From Alteromonas sp. 1_MG-2023 (lineage in GTDB: Bacteria > Pseudomonadota > Gammaproteobacteria > Enterobacterales > Alteromonadaceae), in assembly GCF_030547075.1 (NCBI RefSeq), contig NZ_JAUOQH010000006.1, forward strand, positions 168,943 through 232,942: a DNA stretch of 64,000 nucleotides. Direction: 5' to 3'. The position numbers and the translations under genes are program-made. The notes beneath the pieces are model-generated. The model was not told the origin of the DNA. It ran no database searches and worked only from the letters and a program-made list of their open reading frames with translations. Numbering within the stretch: the stretch's first letter is position 1; every line of letters begins with the position of its first letter. Of the stretch, positions 44,801 through 53,398 are shown piece after piece.

Positions 44801-44912
44801 GGTGGCGGGCCCCCAGCCACATCCCGGCACATGAGTCGTCTGCTGCGGCTGCTCCCTTCCAGGCCTGACCGGATTCACAGAGTATCATTGCGGGAGGACC
44901 AAAAGCCCACCA
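44801..44912 (-). ncRNA. ffs: 4.5S signal recognition particle RNA
   Basis: The bacterial small SRP RNA, recognisable on the minus strand from GGTCCTCCCGCAATG, the apical domain GGTCAGGCCTGGAAGGGAGCAGCCGCAGC (in pieces GGTCAGG, GGAAG, GAGCAGC), and the return strand TGTGCCGGGATGTGGCTGG. It binds Ffh to target membrane proteins. The ends are approximate and were set where GGTGG near 5' and CCACC near 3' can pair. Confidence 0.93.
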
Positions 44913-44990
44913 TAGAAAGCGAATAAAAATACTAACAGGCGTCAGCAGTCTTAAGCGCGGGGCGCATTATGACTACTTGCCCGATAACTT

Positions 44991-46049
44991 TCAACCCTTT
45001 AACGAAAATCTCTCTTCAGCAATGATGTTTGCAACACGATTTGTGGCTGCTTTTTGGGCATCAGCACGGGTATATATCTCTTTTAACGTCGTGCCAATGT
45101 CTTCAATATGCTTACGTAGCGCTGCATTCGTACTCTTTTCCATGCGCTGATGAAAAATATCGATAATACCACCGGCGTTAATCACATAGTCAGGCGCGTA
45201 CAAAATACCGCGCTCTACTAGCATGTCGCCAATTTCTTCACGAGCGAGTTGATTGTTCGCAGCACCAGCAATCACTTTGGCTTTTATCATAGGCAAGGTT
45301 TGGTCGTTTATAGCGGCGCCTAGAGCACAAGGTGCTAAAACATCAACATCTAGCCCTAAAATATCTTCAGGTGCTACTGCAGTGGCACCTAATTCAGCCA
45401 CCGCTTTATCTACGCCTTCTGGGAATATATCAGCAACGTAAAGCTTTGCACCGGCTTGATGTAGGTGTGACGCTAATCGATACCCAACATGCCCCATACC
45501 TTGAATTGCTACGCTTACGCCTTCTAAGCTACGATTTAAACCATGCTCTACGCTTGCTTTTAACCCCACAAATACACCGTAGGCTGTTGAGGGAGCAGGG
45601 TTACCGTCTGGCTGTTCGTCCGCATAATGATATTGCGCGTTTACCCCAGCGATATAATCAGACTGAGTGGCCATGGTTTGTAAATCGGTAACAGATATGC
45701 CCGAGTCTTCTGCAGTAAAATATTTGCCGCCCAATGAATTTACAAATTTACCCATGGCTTCCATCATAGCCGGTGACTTTTGTTTACGTGGGTCGCCAAT
45801 AATAACCGACTTGCCACCGCCTAACGCGATGTTGGCCATCGCGGCTTTATAGGTCATTCCTTTCGAAAGGCGAAGTACGTCGGTAAGTGCTTCTGCACTG
45901 CTCACATAGGGCCACATTCTACAACCACCTAATGCTGGGCCTAGGTTTGTATTATGAATGGCAATAATGGCACTAAGCCCTGCTTCTTTATCGTGATAAA
46001 AAGCGACATGCTCGTGATTATCAAATTCAATGTGATCGAAAACCGACAT
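44991..46049 (-). CDS. Leucine dehydrogenase family (Leu/Phe/Val dehydrogenase)
   Basis: An NAD-dependent amino acid dehydrogenase of the Leu/Phe/Val group, deaminating branched-chain amino acids to 2-oxo acids. The catalytic lysine is in GMTYKAAMANIALGGGKSVI (about 75-95). The NAD-binding fold has VAIQGMGHVGYRLASHL. ATG 46049 (MSVFDHIEFDNHEH) is preferred over a start at 46154, because AGGGA lies six bases before it and the extra 35 residues match no family member. The product is 352 aa. It is divergent from an Lrp-type regulator, a well-known pairing. Confidence 0.9.
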   Translation of the reverse strand: MSVFDHIEFDNHEHVAFYHDKEAGLSAIIAIHNTNLGPALGGCRMWPYVSSAEALTDVLRLSKGMTYKAAMANIALGGGKSVIIGDPRKQKSPAMMEAMGKFVNSLGGKYFTAEDSGISVTDLQTMATQSDYIAGVNAQYHYADEQPDGNPAPSTAYGVFVGLKASVEHGLNRSLEGVSVAIQGMGHVGYRLASHLHQAGAKLYVADIFPEGVDKAVAELGATAVAPEDILGLDVDVLAPCALGAAINDQTLPMIKAKVIAGAANNQLAREEIGDMLVERGILYAPDYVINAGGIIDIFHQRMEKSTNAALRKHIEDIGTTLKEIYTRADAQKAATNRVANIIAEERFSLKG

Positions 46050-46174
46050 ACTTTCCCTAATTAATAATGTGATGGATTTTGCCCAAGTGTAGCCCAACCA
46101 CCAGAGGACAAGCCTTGCTAACTTGATGGTGGGCCTTCGTAAAGTGAAATACACTAAGTATGAATACTATTTTT

Positions 46175-46192
46175 CTAGGATATCTATCCTAG
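46175..46192. promoter_or_regulatory. Perfect palindrome between leucine dehydrogenase and Lrp-type genes
   Basis: CTAGGATA-TC-TATCCTAG is a perfect inverted repeat of eight-base arms. It lies 53 bases before the regulator and 126 before the dehydrogenase start, so it is a likely Lrp-family binding site. Confidence 0.6.
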
Positions 46193-46244
46193 CAACTATT
46201 TTTCTATATAATAAACATCATAAAAACGACGGAAGCTGCGTTCA

Positions 46245-46712
46245 ATGAAATTAGATAAATTCGATCGTGAAATTTTACGAGTACTTCAACAAGATGCCAC
46301 AGTCTCAATGGCAGAGTTAAGCCAGAAGGTTGGGCTTTCCCATACGCCATGTTGGCGGCGTGTAAAGCGAATGGAAGCCGATGGTATTATTATTGGTAAA
46401 GTCACTCTTTTAAATAGTAAAAAACTCAACCTTGGCGTATCGGTATTTATTTACGTCACGCTTAAAAATCACGATGGCGATTCCCTCACCGATTTTGAAA
46501 CTGCGGTGCAGAGTATTGATGAAATAGTAGAGTGCCATACCACCAGCGGTGAAAAAGACTATTTGCTGAAAGTGATTGTGGAAAGTATTGAAGAGTATGA
46601 GTTTTTATTAAAAACTAAACTCACTCACCTTCCTTTGGTAGACCACGTGAGTTCTACCTTCGCACTAAAACAAGTAAAGAACACGACCGAGCTACCGATC
46701 AAGCGCCAATAA
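46245..46712 (+). CDS. Lrp/AsnC-family transcriptional regulator
   Basis: A 155-residue regulator. The N-terminal helix-turn-helix (DREILRVLQQDATVSMAELSQKVGLSHTPCWRRVKRME) is followed by the AsnC ligand-binding domain with TTSGEKDYLLKVIVESIEEYEFLL. Such proteins respond to amino acids. It is divergent from the leucine dehydrogenase gene across an intergenic palindrome; it is therefore likely to regulate branched-chain amino acid breakdown (as BkdR does elsewhere). Confidence 0.9.
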   Translation: MKLDKFDREILRVLQQDATVSMAELSQKVGLSHTPCWRRVKRMEADGIIIGKVTLLNSKKLNLGVSVFIYVTLKNHDGDSLTDFETAVQSIDEIVECHTTSGEKDYLLKVIVESIEEYEFLLKTKLTHLPLVDHVSSTFALKQVKNTTELPIKRQ

Positions 46713-46839
46713 CTCACCAGTTAGCATGTCATTGAAGCGTTTTTTAGGGGAGTGGCTCTTCTGATTGGCTAACTGGAGCCTATGCTTTGTTAAAAGGGGC
46801 AGCGCTTTAGGCAACCCCATCCTTTAACAGATATAGCGA

Positions 46840-47496
46840 CTAGGCCACACTATCAACTTGGTTCTCAGGCAGCGCTTTTTCAAATGCAGGTAATGCATTG
46901 CAGTTGTCTGCTATTTTTTGGATGAGCGGATATGCTGTCATATCTACATTAAAACGATGGGCGTTATAAACTTGGGGCACTAGGCACAAGTCGGCCATAG
47001 TTACATCAAAGTCAAAGCAGTACTTACCCGCTTGGGTTTGTAACCGCTTTTCAATCGCATCGAAGCTTAGCGTTATCCAATGCGCGGCCCATTTATTCAC
47101 ACTATCTTGTTCGGCACCATATTTACTTTTCAATTGATTGAGTACACGCAGGTTACTTAAAGGTTGGGTGTCACATGCAATATCTTGTGCTAATGCCCTC
47201 ACTCTTGCTCGTTCTGTCTTGTGCGAGGGTATTAACTGATACGGTAAAGGAAAACGTTCATCTAAGTATTCGATAATAGCTAAAGATTGATTAAGAATAA
47301 TATCTTCATTGTCATCAACCAAAGTAGGCACCAATTGAGCGGGGTTTAGCTGGGTGTATTGCTCACTGCGCTGCTGCCCTCCCTCGTTCACCAAAGGTAC
47401 AGGTACATATTGGTATGCTACACCTTTCAAATTAAGTGCAATTCTTACTCTGTAAGACGCTGTAGAGCGCCAGTAACCGTATAAAGTTAAACTCAT
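46840..47496 (-). CDS. maiA: Maleylacetoacetate isomerase (zeta-class GST)
   Basis: It converts maleylacetoacetate to fumarylacetoacetate with glutathione, in tyrosine/homogentisate breakdown. The N-terminal GST region has YGYWRSTASYRVRIALNLKG, the zeta-class motif with the catalytic Ser, followed by NPAQLVPTLVDD. The C-terminal helical domain contains FDFDVTMADLCLVPQVYNA. ATG 47496 is used because AAGGCGG is placed upstream; the TTG at 47502 is not needed. The product is 218 residues. It is preceded by fahA. Confidence 0.92.
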   Translation of the reverse strand: MSLTLYGYWRSTASYRVRIALNLKGVAYQYVPVPLVNEGGQQRSEQYTQLNPAQLVPTLVDDNEDIILNQSLAIIEYLDERFPLPYQLIPSHKTERARVRALAQDIACDTQPLSNLRVLNQLKSKYGAEQDSVNKWAAHWITLSFDAIEKRLQTQAGKYCFDFDVTMADLCLVPQVYNAHRFNVDMTAYPLIQKIADNCNALPAFEKALPENQVDSVA

Positions 47497-47659
47497 AAAC
47501 AACCGCCTTACGTGCGTGTAGTTTTACTTATTATAATCATAGCGTAATTTGCAAAGGCCTGTGTGAGGCGCCGAGTGTAAGCGCCTATGTTAGTGCTCCG
47601 CTACGTAGCGCTGTTCAGCCCTGTTCAGCTTAGCCTTGTTAGCCTGAGCCTAAGTATCA

Positions 47660-48670
47660 TCAACTTAGTGGCTTTACCTGCTGATCAATGGCACCAAAAA
47701 TACTTTGCCCACTACTATTAAGCATTTCTATCCTAATTCGATCGCCAAACTGCATGAAGGGTGTGGATGGTTTACCCTCCCTGATGGTTTCAATCATTCG
47801 CACTTCAGCAATACACGAGTAGCCTACCCCACCATCAGAAATAGCGGAGCCGTGGTCAGTCCCTTGCTTATTAGATACCGTACCAGAACCAATGATGGTT
47901 CCAGCGCCTAAATTCCGGCTTTTAGCGGCGTGAGACACTAGCTTTGCGAAGCTAAATGTCATGTCTTCACCTGCCTGAGGCTTACCAAACAAGGTGCCGT
48001 TGTAGGTTGTACGAAGTGGTAAGTGTACTTTTTCCTCATGCCAAGCATCATCAAGTTCATCGGGAGTTACCGCCACAGGCGAAAAGCTAGAGGCAGGCTT
48101 CGATTGAAAGAAGCCGAACCCTTTCGTCAATTCACCAGGAATAAGCCCTCTTAACGACACATCATTGACTAGCATGACTAAACGAATTCGTTCGGCGGCC
48201 TGCGCATCCGTGCAGGCCATGGGTACATCGTCGGTGACTACCGCGACTTCACCTTCAAAATCGATACCCCACTCGTCGCTTGGCAAAATGATATCGTCAC
48301 AGGGGCCAATGAAGTCATCAGATCCCCCTTGGTACATTAATGGGTCGCTCCAAAAGCTTTCAGGGATTTCAGCCCCCCTCGCCTTTCGCACCAATTCGAC
48401 GTGATTGACATACGCACTACCGTCCGCCCATTGGTAGGCTCTTGGTAAAGGGGATTCACAGCGACTAGCATCAAACTCAATATTGGCTACAACACCATCG
48501 TTAAGCTGCTGATAGCGCATGTGCAACTGGGGGGCAGTTACCTGCCAGTTATCTAATGCTTCTTGCATAGTGCGGGCAATATCTTCTACTGAGCAAGTCC
48601 GCGTTAGGTCTTTAGATACCAACATTAAACGACCGTCTCGGCTATCGCTTTTATAAGTGGCTAGCTTCAT
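47660..48670 (-). CDS. fahA: Fumarylacetoacetate hydrolase family protein
   Basis: The last enzyme of homogentisate breakdown, giving fumarate and acetoacetate. The FAH domain shows DFEGEVAVVTDD, with metal-binding acidic residues, and GSGTVSNKQGTDHG, the conserved C-terminal glycine-rich motif. At 336 residues it is the bacterial type. It lies about 160 bases upstream of maiA and the two are in the usual order for one transcript. Homogentisate dioxygenase and 4-hydroxyphenylpyruvate dioxygenase are not in the window. Confidence 0.88.
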   Translation of the reverse strand: MKLATYKSDSRDGRLMLVSKDLTRTCSVEDIARTMQEALDNWQVTAPQLHMRYQQLNDGVVANIEFDASRCESPLPRAYQWADGSAYVNHVELVRKARGAEIPESFWSDPLMYQGGSDDFIGPCDDIILPSDEWGIDFEGEVAVVTDDVPMACTDAQAAERIRLVMLVNDVSLRGLIPGELTKGFGFFQSKPASSFSPVAVTPDELDDAWHEEKVHLPLRTTYNGTLFGKPQAGEDMTFSFAKLVSHAAKSRNLGAGTIIGSGTVSNKQGTDHGSAISDGGVGYSCIAEVRMIETIREGKPSTPFMQFGDRIRIEMLNSSGQSIFGAIDQQVKPLS

Positions 48671-48803
48671 AAATTGACTCCTTTTAGTAAACAGCGTTTG
48701 TACGCGTAAAACGTCTACTAGTCTTTATGCATCACATAAGCTGATATGAAAAGTGGCAGGAAGGAGACAAGAATTTAGACTGTAAGCTTGGTTGTACAAA
48801 GAA

Positions 48804-48843
48804 GGCGGTACTTTCTATCGAAGTACCCTGTCGAAGTACCGCC
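48804..48843 (-). terminator. Inverted repeat after tyrR
   Basis: GGCGGTACTT (48804-48813) and AAGTACCGCC (48834-48843) are perfect complements separated by 20 bases. Part of the loop repeats the arm (TCGAAGTACC). On the minus strand TTCTTTG follows, so it is a plausible terminator for tyrR. Confidence 0.5.
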
Positions 48844-48889
48844 CTTATTGGATGAGGAAGACAACGTAAATTTTACGAAACAGCACAAC

Positions 48890-50446
48890 CTACATTTTTA
48901 TTGATGCTTTATTAATACCGTACTCGCGCAATTTGTTCGCAATTGCTGTGTGGCTTAAGCCTAACTTTCGAGCCAATTGACGGGTACTAGGGTAGGAAGG
49001 ATAAAGACGCTTCAGCAGGTCTTTTTCAAACTTTTTCACTTCGTCGTCTAAAGTGCCTTCAAAGTTTTCATCAATAAAGGTCACACTAGGGGCACAACTA
49101 GGAAGCTGAATATCTTCCTTGGTAATTTCCTTTCCGTCTAACAAAGATAGGGCTCTAAATAGTGCATTTTGCAGCTGACGCACATTGCCCGGCCAAGGGT
49201 ATTGTTGCAGAAAATCAACGCAAGACTTACTCAATTTGGCAGGTCTACGGCCTAGCTTTGTACTGTGTTGCGCAATAAATGATTCGGCTAATGGCACGAT
49301 ATCTTGTCGGCGCTCTTTTAACGAAGGCATCACTAAGCTCAGCACATTTAAGCGATAGTACAATTCTTTACGAAAATGCCCTTCTTCTACTAATTGCCCC
49401 AAGTCGCGACAAGTAGTACAAATAAAACGAACATTTACTGTAACAGGTTCCGCATCGCCTACGCGTCTGAATTCACCGTCTTCTAACACCCGTAGCAGCT
49501 TTGCTTGAAGCTGCGAACTCATGTCAGCAATTTCATCTAACAGTAATGTACCGCCCCTAGCTTGCTCTAACAGGCCTAGTTTGGCACTGGGTTGATTGAA
49601 AGCGCCTTGGGCGTAACCAAACAACTCTGTTTCAGCCACGCTGTCAGGTAACGACGCGCAATTAAGTGCTAAAAAGGCACCTTCGCTACGTCGACTAGAT
49701 TGATGACATGCGCGAGCTATCATTTCTTTGCCCGTACCTGTTTCGCCAAAAATAAGCACAGGTGCATCTAAGTCAGCAATACGTTTAGCTTCGTTGACTA
49801 CCCGCTTCATCGCTTGAGATTCAACTGCAAATCGGTCGAAGCTATCGGTGGGTGATTGATGGAATACACTAAATTGCTGCCCTAAGCGCATTTCCGATTT
49901 GAGAATGACTACCGCTCCGGCCATGATGATATCGTTTTCACCGTCAGGCACAGTAATAGGAAGCATATCGGCCACATAGTCTTGCTGAATAAATTTTACT
50001 TTTGACGATTGAGCCCGGGGGAGCTTGCCATCCATCCAACGAGTGAAATTAAAACCTTTTACCACTTCGCCGATTTCGACACCTTCAACCTCGCTAGCGC
50101 TTTGCTCAAGCCCAGAGGTTACCGCTTCGTTACACAATAGAACCTGCCCTCTGGCGTCAATAGAAAATACCGGATCGGGAAGCGTACGCAATATGGCAGA
50201 AAGCTGAGTCTTCTCTCTTTCGCTTGGCATAAAATGAGTGGTTTTAACGTCAGAAATGCCGTCGATACGGCGAATTTTAGGCATTAAATGCTGAAAATCT
50301 GCGAATTCAATATTCGGAAAATTAAGAAAGATTTTACCCGTTTCATCAATCTCAATACCTCTGAGGTCGATTTCGTGGGTAACGAGGATATCCAGTACAT
50401 CCTGAGTAATACCCAGTCTGTCCTGACAACTGATTTCTAAGCGCAT
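48890..50446 (-). CDS. tyrR: TyrR/PhhR-type aromatic amino acid regulator
   Basis: A 518-residue bacterial enhancer-type regulator. It has an ACT domain (1-70, MRLEISCQDRLGITQDVLDIL), a PAS domain (about 75-140, ILRTLPDPVFSIDARGQVLLCNEA) and an AAA+ module with Walker A GETGTGKE and Walker B GGTLLLDEIADM. A C-terminal Fis-like HTH follows (TRQLARKLGLSHTAIANKLREYG). The loop that contacts sigma-54 reads GAFNQPSA rather than GAFTGA, as expected of TyrR proteins that act at sigma-70 promoters. It senses aromatic amino acids and probably controls phhA and the Phe/Tyr pathway here. Confidence 0.92.
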   Translation of the reverse strand: MRLEISCQDRLGITQDVLDILVTHEIDLRGIEIDETGKIFLNFPNIEFADFQHLMPKIRRIDGISDVKTTHFMPSEREKTQLSAILRTLPDPVFSIDARGQVLLCNEAVTSGLEQSASEVEGVEIGEVVKGFNFTRWMDGKLPRAQSSKVKFIQQDYVADMLPITVPDGENDIIMAGAVVILKSEMRLGQQFSVFHQSPTDSFDRFAVESQAMKRVVNEAKRIADLDAPVLIFGETGTGKEMIARACHQSSRRSEGAFLALNCASLPDSVAETELFGYAQGAFNQPSAKLGLLEQARGGTLLLDEIADMSSQLQAKLLRVLEDGEFRRVGDAEPVTVNVRFICTTCRDLGQLVEEGHFRKELYYRLNVLSLVMPSLKERRQDIVPLAESFIAQHSTKLGRRPAKLSKSCVDFLQQYPWPGNVRQLQNALFRALSLLDGKEITKEDIQLPSCAPSVTFIDENFEGTLDDEVKKFEKDLLKRLYPSYPSTRQLARKLGLSHTAIANKLREYGINKASIKM

Positions 50447-50466
50447 GGGTGTGACTTCACATCTCT

Positions 50467-50484
50467 TGTAAACTTATATGTACA
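50467..50484 (-). promoter_or_regulatory. Candidate TyrR box upstream of tyrR
   Basis: TGTAAA-N6-TGTACA is one substitution from the TyrR consensus TGTAAA-N6-TTTACA. It lies about 20 bases upstream of the tyrR start, fitting autoregulation. Confidence 0.6.
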
Positions 50485-50624
50485 CACTATCACACTTTTA
50501 CAAAAAGATAACAAGATAATTGTGACGAAACATTATTACGGATGACTTGAATTTAAAGCCATCTGCTAAGCCTTAGCTATGAAAACGTTTTACCCTAACC
50601 CTACTACTTTAACAAAGTGTTAAC

Positions 50625-51443
50625 TTAGGCTTTTTGTTTGGCATCAAACATCGGAGGAAACAACCCGAGTCCCTTTGCTTTATTTACTAACGCCATAATA
50701 TCCATGTTGGCCAATTCGAATAAATAATCAAAATCGGGTAACACGTAATACAACGGTTGCATGATATCTATCCGATAAGGTGTACGAAGGGCATCAATGG
50801 CAGTAAGCGGCTTACGAATTGCTTCGCTACTATCTAACGAATAGACAGTTTCACCAGGTGACGACAGGATACCCCCACCGTATATTTCCAGTTGTTCTGG
50901 GTTTGCATTACTGCGCACCAACCCAAACTCTATGGTGAACCAGTAAAGCCTTGCCAAATAGATTCGATCGTCTTTACTGGCCGCTAACCCTAGCTTTCCA
51001 TACGTATGGGTAAAGTGCGCAAATGCAGGGTTAGTCAATAATGGGCAATGGCCAAACACCTCGTGAAATATGTCTGGCTCTTGCAGGTAATCAAACTCTT
51101 CTTTAGAGCGAATAAATGTCGCTACCGGAAATTCCTTGTTAGCTAATAACCTGAAAAACTCTCCAAAATTGATAAGCGCAGGTACTTCAGCTGTTTTCCA
51201 TCCGGTTTGTGCCAATAACACTTCATCAATATCAGGTAATTGGGGGATACGGTCTTCGGGCAGCGCCAGCAACGATAACCCTTCCATGTATTGTTCACAG
51301 GCTCTGCTTTTCAGTAGCGGAATTTGTCTGGCGTATAACTCTGCCCATATTTGATTTTCTTCTTCGGACCAGTTTATAACACCTTTGCTATTGGAGGTTT
51401 TTGATTGATACACGCTAGATTTTGCCATAACTACTTTCGACAT
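50625..51443 (-). CDS. phhA: Phenylalanine 4-monooxygenase
   Basis: A pterin-dependent aromatic amino acid hydroxylase that turns phenylalanine into tyrosine. The iron-binding PDIFHEVFGHCPLL holds both His ligands, and the Glu ligand follows about 40 residues later (ARLYWFTIEFGLV). The length, 272 aa, is the bacterial type. It is on the same strand as tyrR but its own promoter region lies above. A 4a-carbinolamine dehydratase (phhB) is not adjacent, unlike in Pseudomonas. The first step of the Phe/Tyr route that maiA and fahA finish. Confidence 0.94.
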   Translation of the reverse strand: MSKVVMAKSSVYQSKTSNSKGVINWSEEENQIWAELYARQIPLLKSRACEQYMEGLSLLALPEDRIPQLPDIDEVLLAQTGWKTAEVPALINFGEFFRLLANKEFPVATFIRSKEEFDYLQEPDIFHEVFGHCPLLTNPAFAHFTHTYGKLGLAASKDDRIYLARLYWFTIEFGLVRSNANPEQLEIYGGGILSSPGETVYSLDSSEAIRKPLTAIDALRTPYRIDIMQPLYYVLPDFDYLFELANMDIMALVNKAKGLGLFPPMFDAKQKA

Positions 51444-51527
51444 ATTCAGTGACTGACTTCTACTAACTAGTGTAATGAAACCAATACTAACAGGAAGTGT
51501 TCGCGTTACTACGCTGTAACAAACATG

Positions 51528-51545
51528 CGTAACAAGTTATTTACA
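51528..51545 (-). promoter_or_regulatory. Weak TyrR-like box upstream of phhA
   Basis: On the minus strand TGTAAA-N6-GTTACG matches the TyrR consensus at 10 of 12 positions. It lies about 85 bases upstream of phhA. Confidence 0.4.
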
Positions 51546-51575
51546 AAAACTTGTAACTTTATGCTTTAGATACAA

Positions 51576-51602
51576 AAAACCGCTCTATTACTAAAGCGGT
51601 TT
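51576..51602 (-). terminator. Terminator of the psp operon
   Basis: AAACCGCT (51577-51584) and AGCGGTTT (51595-51602) form an eight-base stem with a ten-base loop. On the minus strand a TTTTTTG run follows. It is about 140 bases after the pspC stop. Confidence 0.65.
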
Positions 51603-51744
51603 GGTGTTTATTGGGGAGTGACTAGTACATGTGCTTAGTGGTATTTACCATAGTTTGCAAACTCTGATCTACAGATAAGACTTTCAACATCGGATCTTCA
51701 ACTAAGACCTACAGCTAACACCTAAAATGCTGTATCTACAAAAA

Positions 51745-52200
51745 CTATAGTCTGCTGATTTCTCGGTTAAGTTCAAATTCCCGAGAAGTCACATAGGTTT
51801 CCATTTTGCGTAATCGAACTTCCGATTTTTGAAAGCGATTGCGGATATCGTGAAAGGCTTGTTTAGGAGGCTCACCCGCCTGCCAAACTTTCGTTTTCAC
51901 TTCTACTTTTTGATCATCACTTTTACTCGCAGCGGTGCTTGAATTTCTCCAGCCTTTACCACGACTTTGATGTACTGTAGTTTGCTCTTCAGAAATATTA
52001 CCTAGTGGCTTTTTATCTAGAATAAACCAACCTGCAATATAGGCGACAAACATGAAAGGCCCAGCTAACAAGAAGAAACCCGTTACTGCTAGAATGCGCA
52101 CCAACCAGGTTTCTAAACCAAAGTAATGGGCAATGCCTGAACATACACCGGCTATTCTTGCGTTGTCGGTATCACGATAAAGTTGCTTGCCGTTTCTCAT
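51745..52200 (-). CDS. pspC: Phage shock protein C
   Basis: A 151-residue membrane protein with the PspC domain (RIAGVCSGIAHYFGLETWLVRILAV, about 15-40) and a TM segment (GPFMFVAYIAGWFIL, about 50-65), then a charged helical tail (about 110-150). It recruits PspA to a stressed inner membrane with PspB. ATG 52200 has GGAGG eight bases upstream and overlaps the pspB stop by four bases (ATGA), which is why the longer frame to 52215 is not used. Confidence 0.93.
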   Translation of the reverse strand: MRNGKQLYRDTDNARIAGVCSGIAHYFGLETWLVRILAVTGFFLLAGPFMFVAYIAGWFILDKKPLGNISEEQTTVHQSRGKGWRNSSTAASKSDDQKVEVKTKVWQAGEPPKQAFHDIRNRFQKSEVRLRKMETYVTSREFELNREISRL

Positions 52201-52436
52201 GCGCGATTCCTCCACTCTGGGGCTTCACTGTCTAAGATAGCCTCAAGGGTCTGAATTCTGTCACTCATTTTTTCAGCTTGTTCCGCTAGCGACTGAAGTG
52301 ACGCTTGTTCTTCCACACTCAATCCCTGACTAACTTGTTTTTTGCTGCGATAATGCAAAATTAACCAAATAGGCGCCACAAAAATCATAAAAATGACCAA
52401 GGGCATTACCAACATCGCAATGATACTTTCATCCAT
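52197..52436 (-). CDS. pspB: Phage shock protein B
   Basis: A small membrane protein of 79 residues: an N-terminal TM helix (IIAMLVMPLVIFMIFVAPIWLILHY) followed by a coiled-coil (SLAEQAEKMSDRIQTLEAIL). It acts with PspC as sensor of membrane stress. ATG 52436, with GGAGGG eight bases upstream, is preferred to the TTG start at 52451. Confidence 0.93.
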   Translation of the reverse strand: MDESIIAMLVMPLVIFMIFVAPIWLILHYRSKKQVSQGLSVEEQASLQSLAEQAEKMSDRIQTLEAILDSEAPEWRNRA

Positions 52437-52515
52437 CGTAAATCCCTCCAATAAACCCCGATTCGCCTGCCTAGTGAAAATTTCTATCTCCTACTAAGCA
52501 GGCTACCTATAATTA

Positions 52516-53199
52516 TTATTCTGATGTTGAAGATGAACTTGTGTCACCTTTCATTCTTGCTTTAAGCGCAGCTAGCTCTTCGTCTATCTTATCGCCCGTT
52601 TCTAATTCTGCAAATTCGTCATTCAAGGTTTTCTTACCTAGGTCGTAAGCATCTACCTGCGACTCTAAATCGTCAATCTTACGCTCGTACTGTTCAAAGC
52701 GCCCCATGGCTGAATCTACTTTAGTGCTATCTAACGTACGTTTCACTTCTAAACGTGAACTGGCTGTTTTCTGGCGCATAATAATCGTTTTTTGACGACT
52801 CTTCGCATCAGCTAACTTGTCTTGAAGCTGGCCTATTTCGTCTTGAAGCTTACTAATTTGCTCTTCAACAACAGTGAGCTCATTAGTCAATGTTTCAGCG
52901 GCTTCGGCTGATTTCTTTTTTTCTTGCAATGCTGCGCGGGCCAAATCATCTCGAGCTTTGCTAAGTGCAAGTTCCGCTTTCATCTGCCAATCGTTAGCAT
53001 CTGTTTCATACTTATTAATTTGGCTTACAATTTCCTTTTTGTTTGCCAACGTTTTCGCCGATGCTGAGCGCACCTCAACTAATGTGTCTTCCATTTCCTG
53101 AATAATCAACCGGACCATTTTTTCCGGATCTTCCGCTTTATCTAAAAGCGCATTAATATTCGAATTCACAATGTCAGTGAAACGCGAGAAGATACCCAT
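52516..53199 (-). CDS. pspA: Phage shock protein A
   Basis: A 227-residue peripheral membrane protein of the PspA/IM30 family, nearly all coiled coil. The N-terminal amphipathic helix (MGIFSRFTDIVNSNINALLDKAEDPEKMVRLIIQEME) binds lipids. It protects the inner membrane under stress and inhibits PspF under resting conditions. It is first in pspABC and is preceded by a sigma-54 promoter. Confidence 0.96.
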   Translation of the reverse strand: MGIFSRFTDIVNSNINALLDKAEDPEKMVRLIIQEMEDTLVEVRSASAKTLANKKEIVSQINKYETDANDWQMKAELALSKARDDLARAALQEKKKSAEAAETLTNELTVVEEQISKLQDEIGQLQDKLADAKSRQKTIIMRQKTASSRLEVKRTLDSTKVDSAMGRFEQYERKIDDLESQVDAYDLGKKTLNDEFAELETGDKIDEELAALKARMKGDTSSSSTSE

Positions 53200-53256
53200 A
53201 ATAATTACCTCTTAATCGAGAACTGGTTGTACCAAGATAAATGTGTAGTAAGACTA

Positions 53257-53272
53257 TTCAATTTGCTTGCCA
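53257..53272 (-). promoter_or_regulatory. Sigma-54 promoter of pspABC
   Basis: On the minus strand TGGCAAG-N4-TTGAA matches the -24/-12 consensus TGGCACG-N4-TTGCA with conserved GG and the right spacing, the -12 element being TTGA instead of TTGC. It lies about 58 bases upstream of pspA. PspF, encoded divergently, would activate it. Confidence 0.75.
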
Positions 53273-53398
53273 GTTTTTGGATATACCATAACTTGATAAT
53301 TTTAAAAGAAATTTGTTTAGTTTAAATATTACTCGAACATCGAGTTTTTTTACTCTACACTATTAATTGGTCGAAATGACTAATATTTGAGGGATTTA

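Larger units (their letters stand above)
51444..51744. other. Region between phhA and the psp genes
   Basis: No gene is seen. It contains the phhA promoter with a candidate TyrR site, and a terminator for the psp operon. Confidence 0.6.

Noticed and set aside
48890..50446. Sigma-54 dependence of TyrR
   Set aside because: The GAFTGA loop is replaced by GAFNQPSA, so it most likely does not engage sigma-54.
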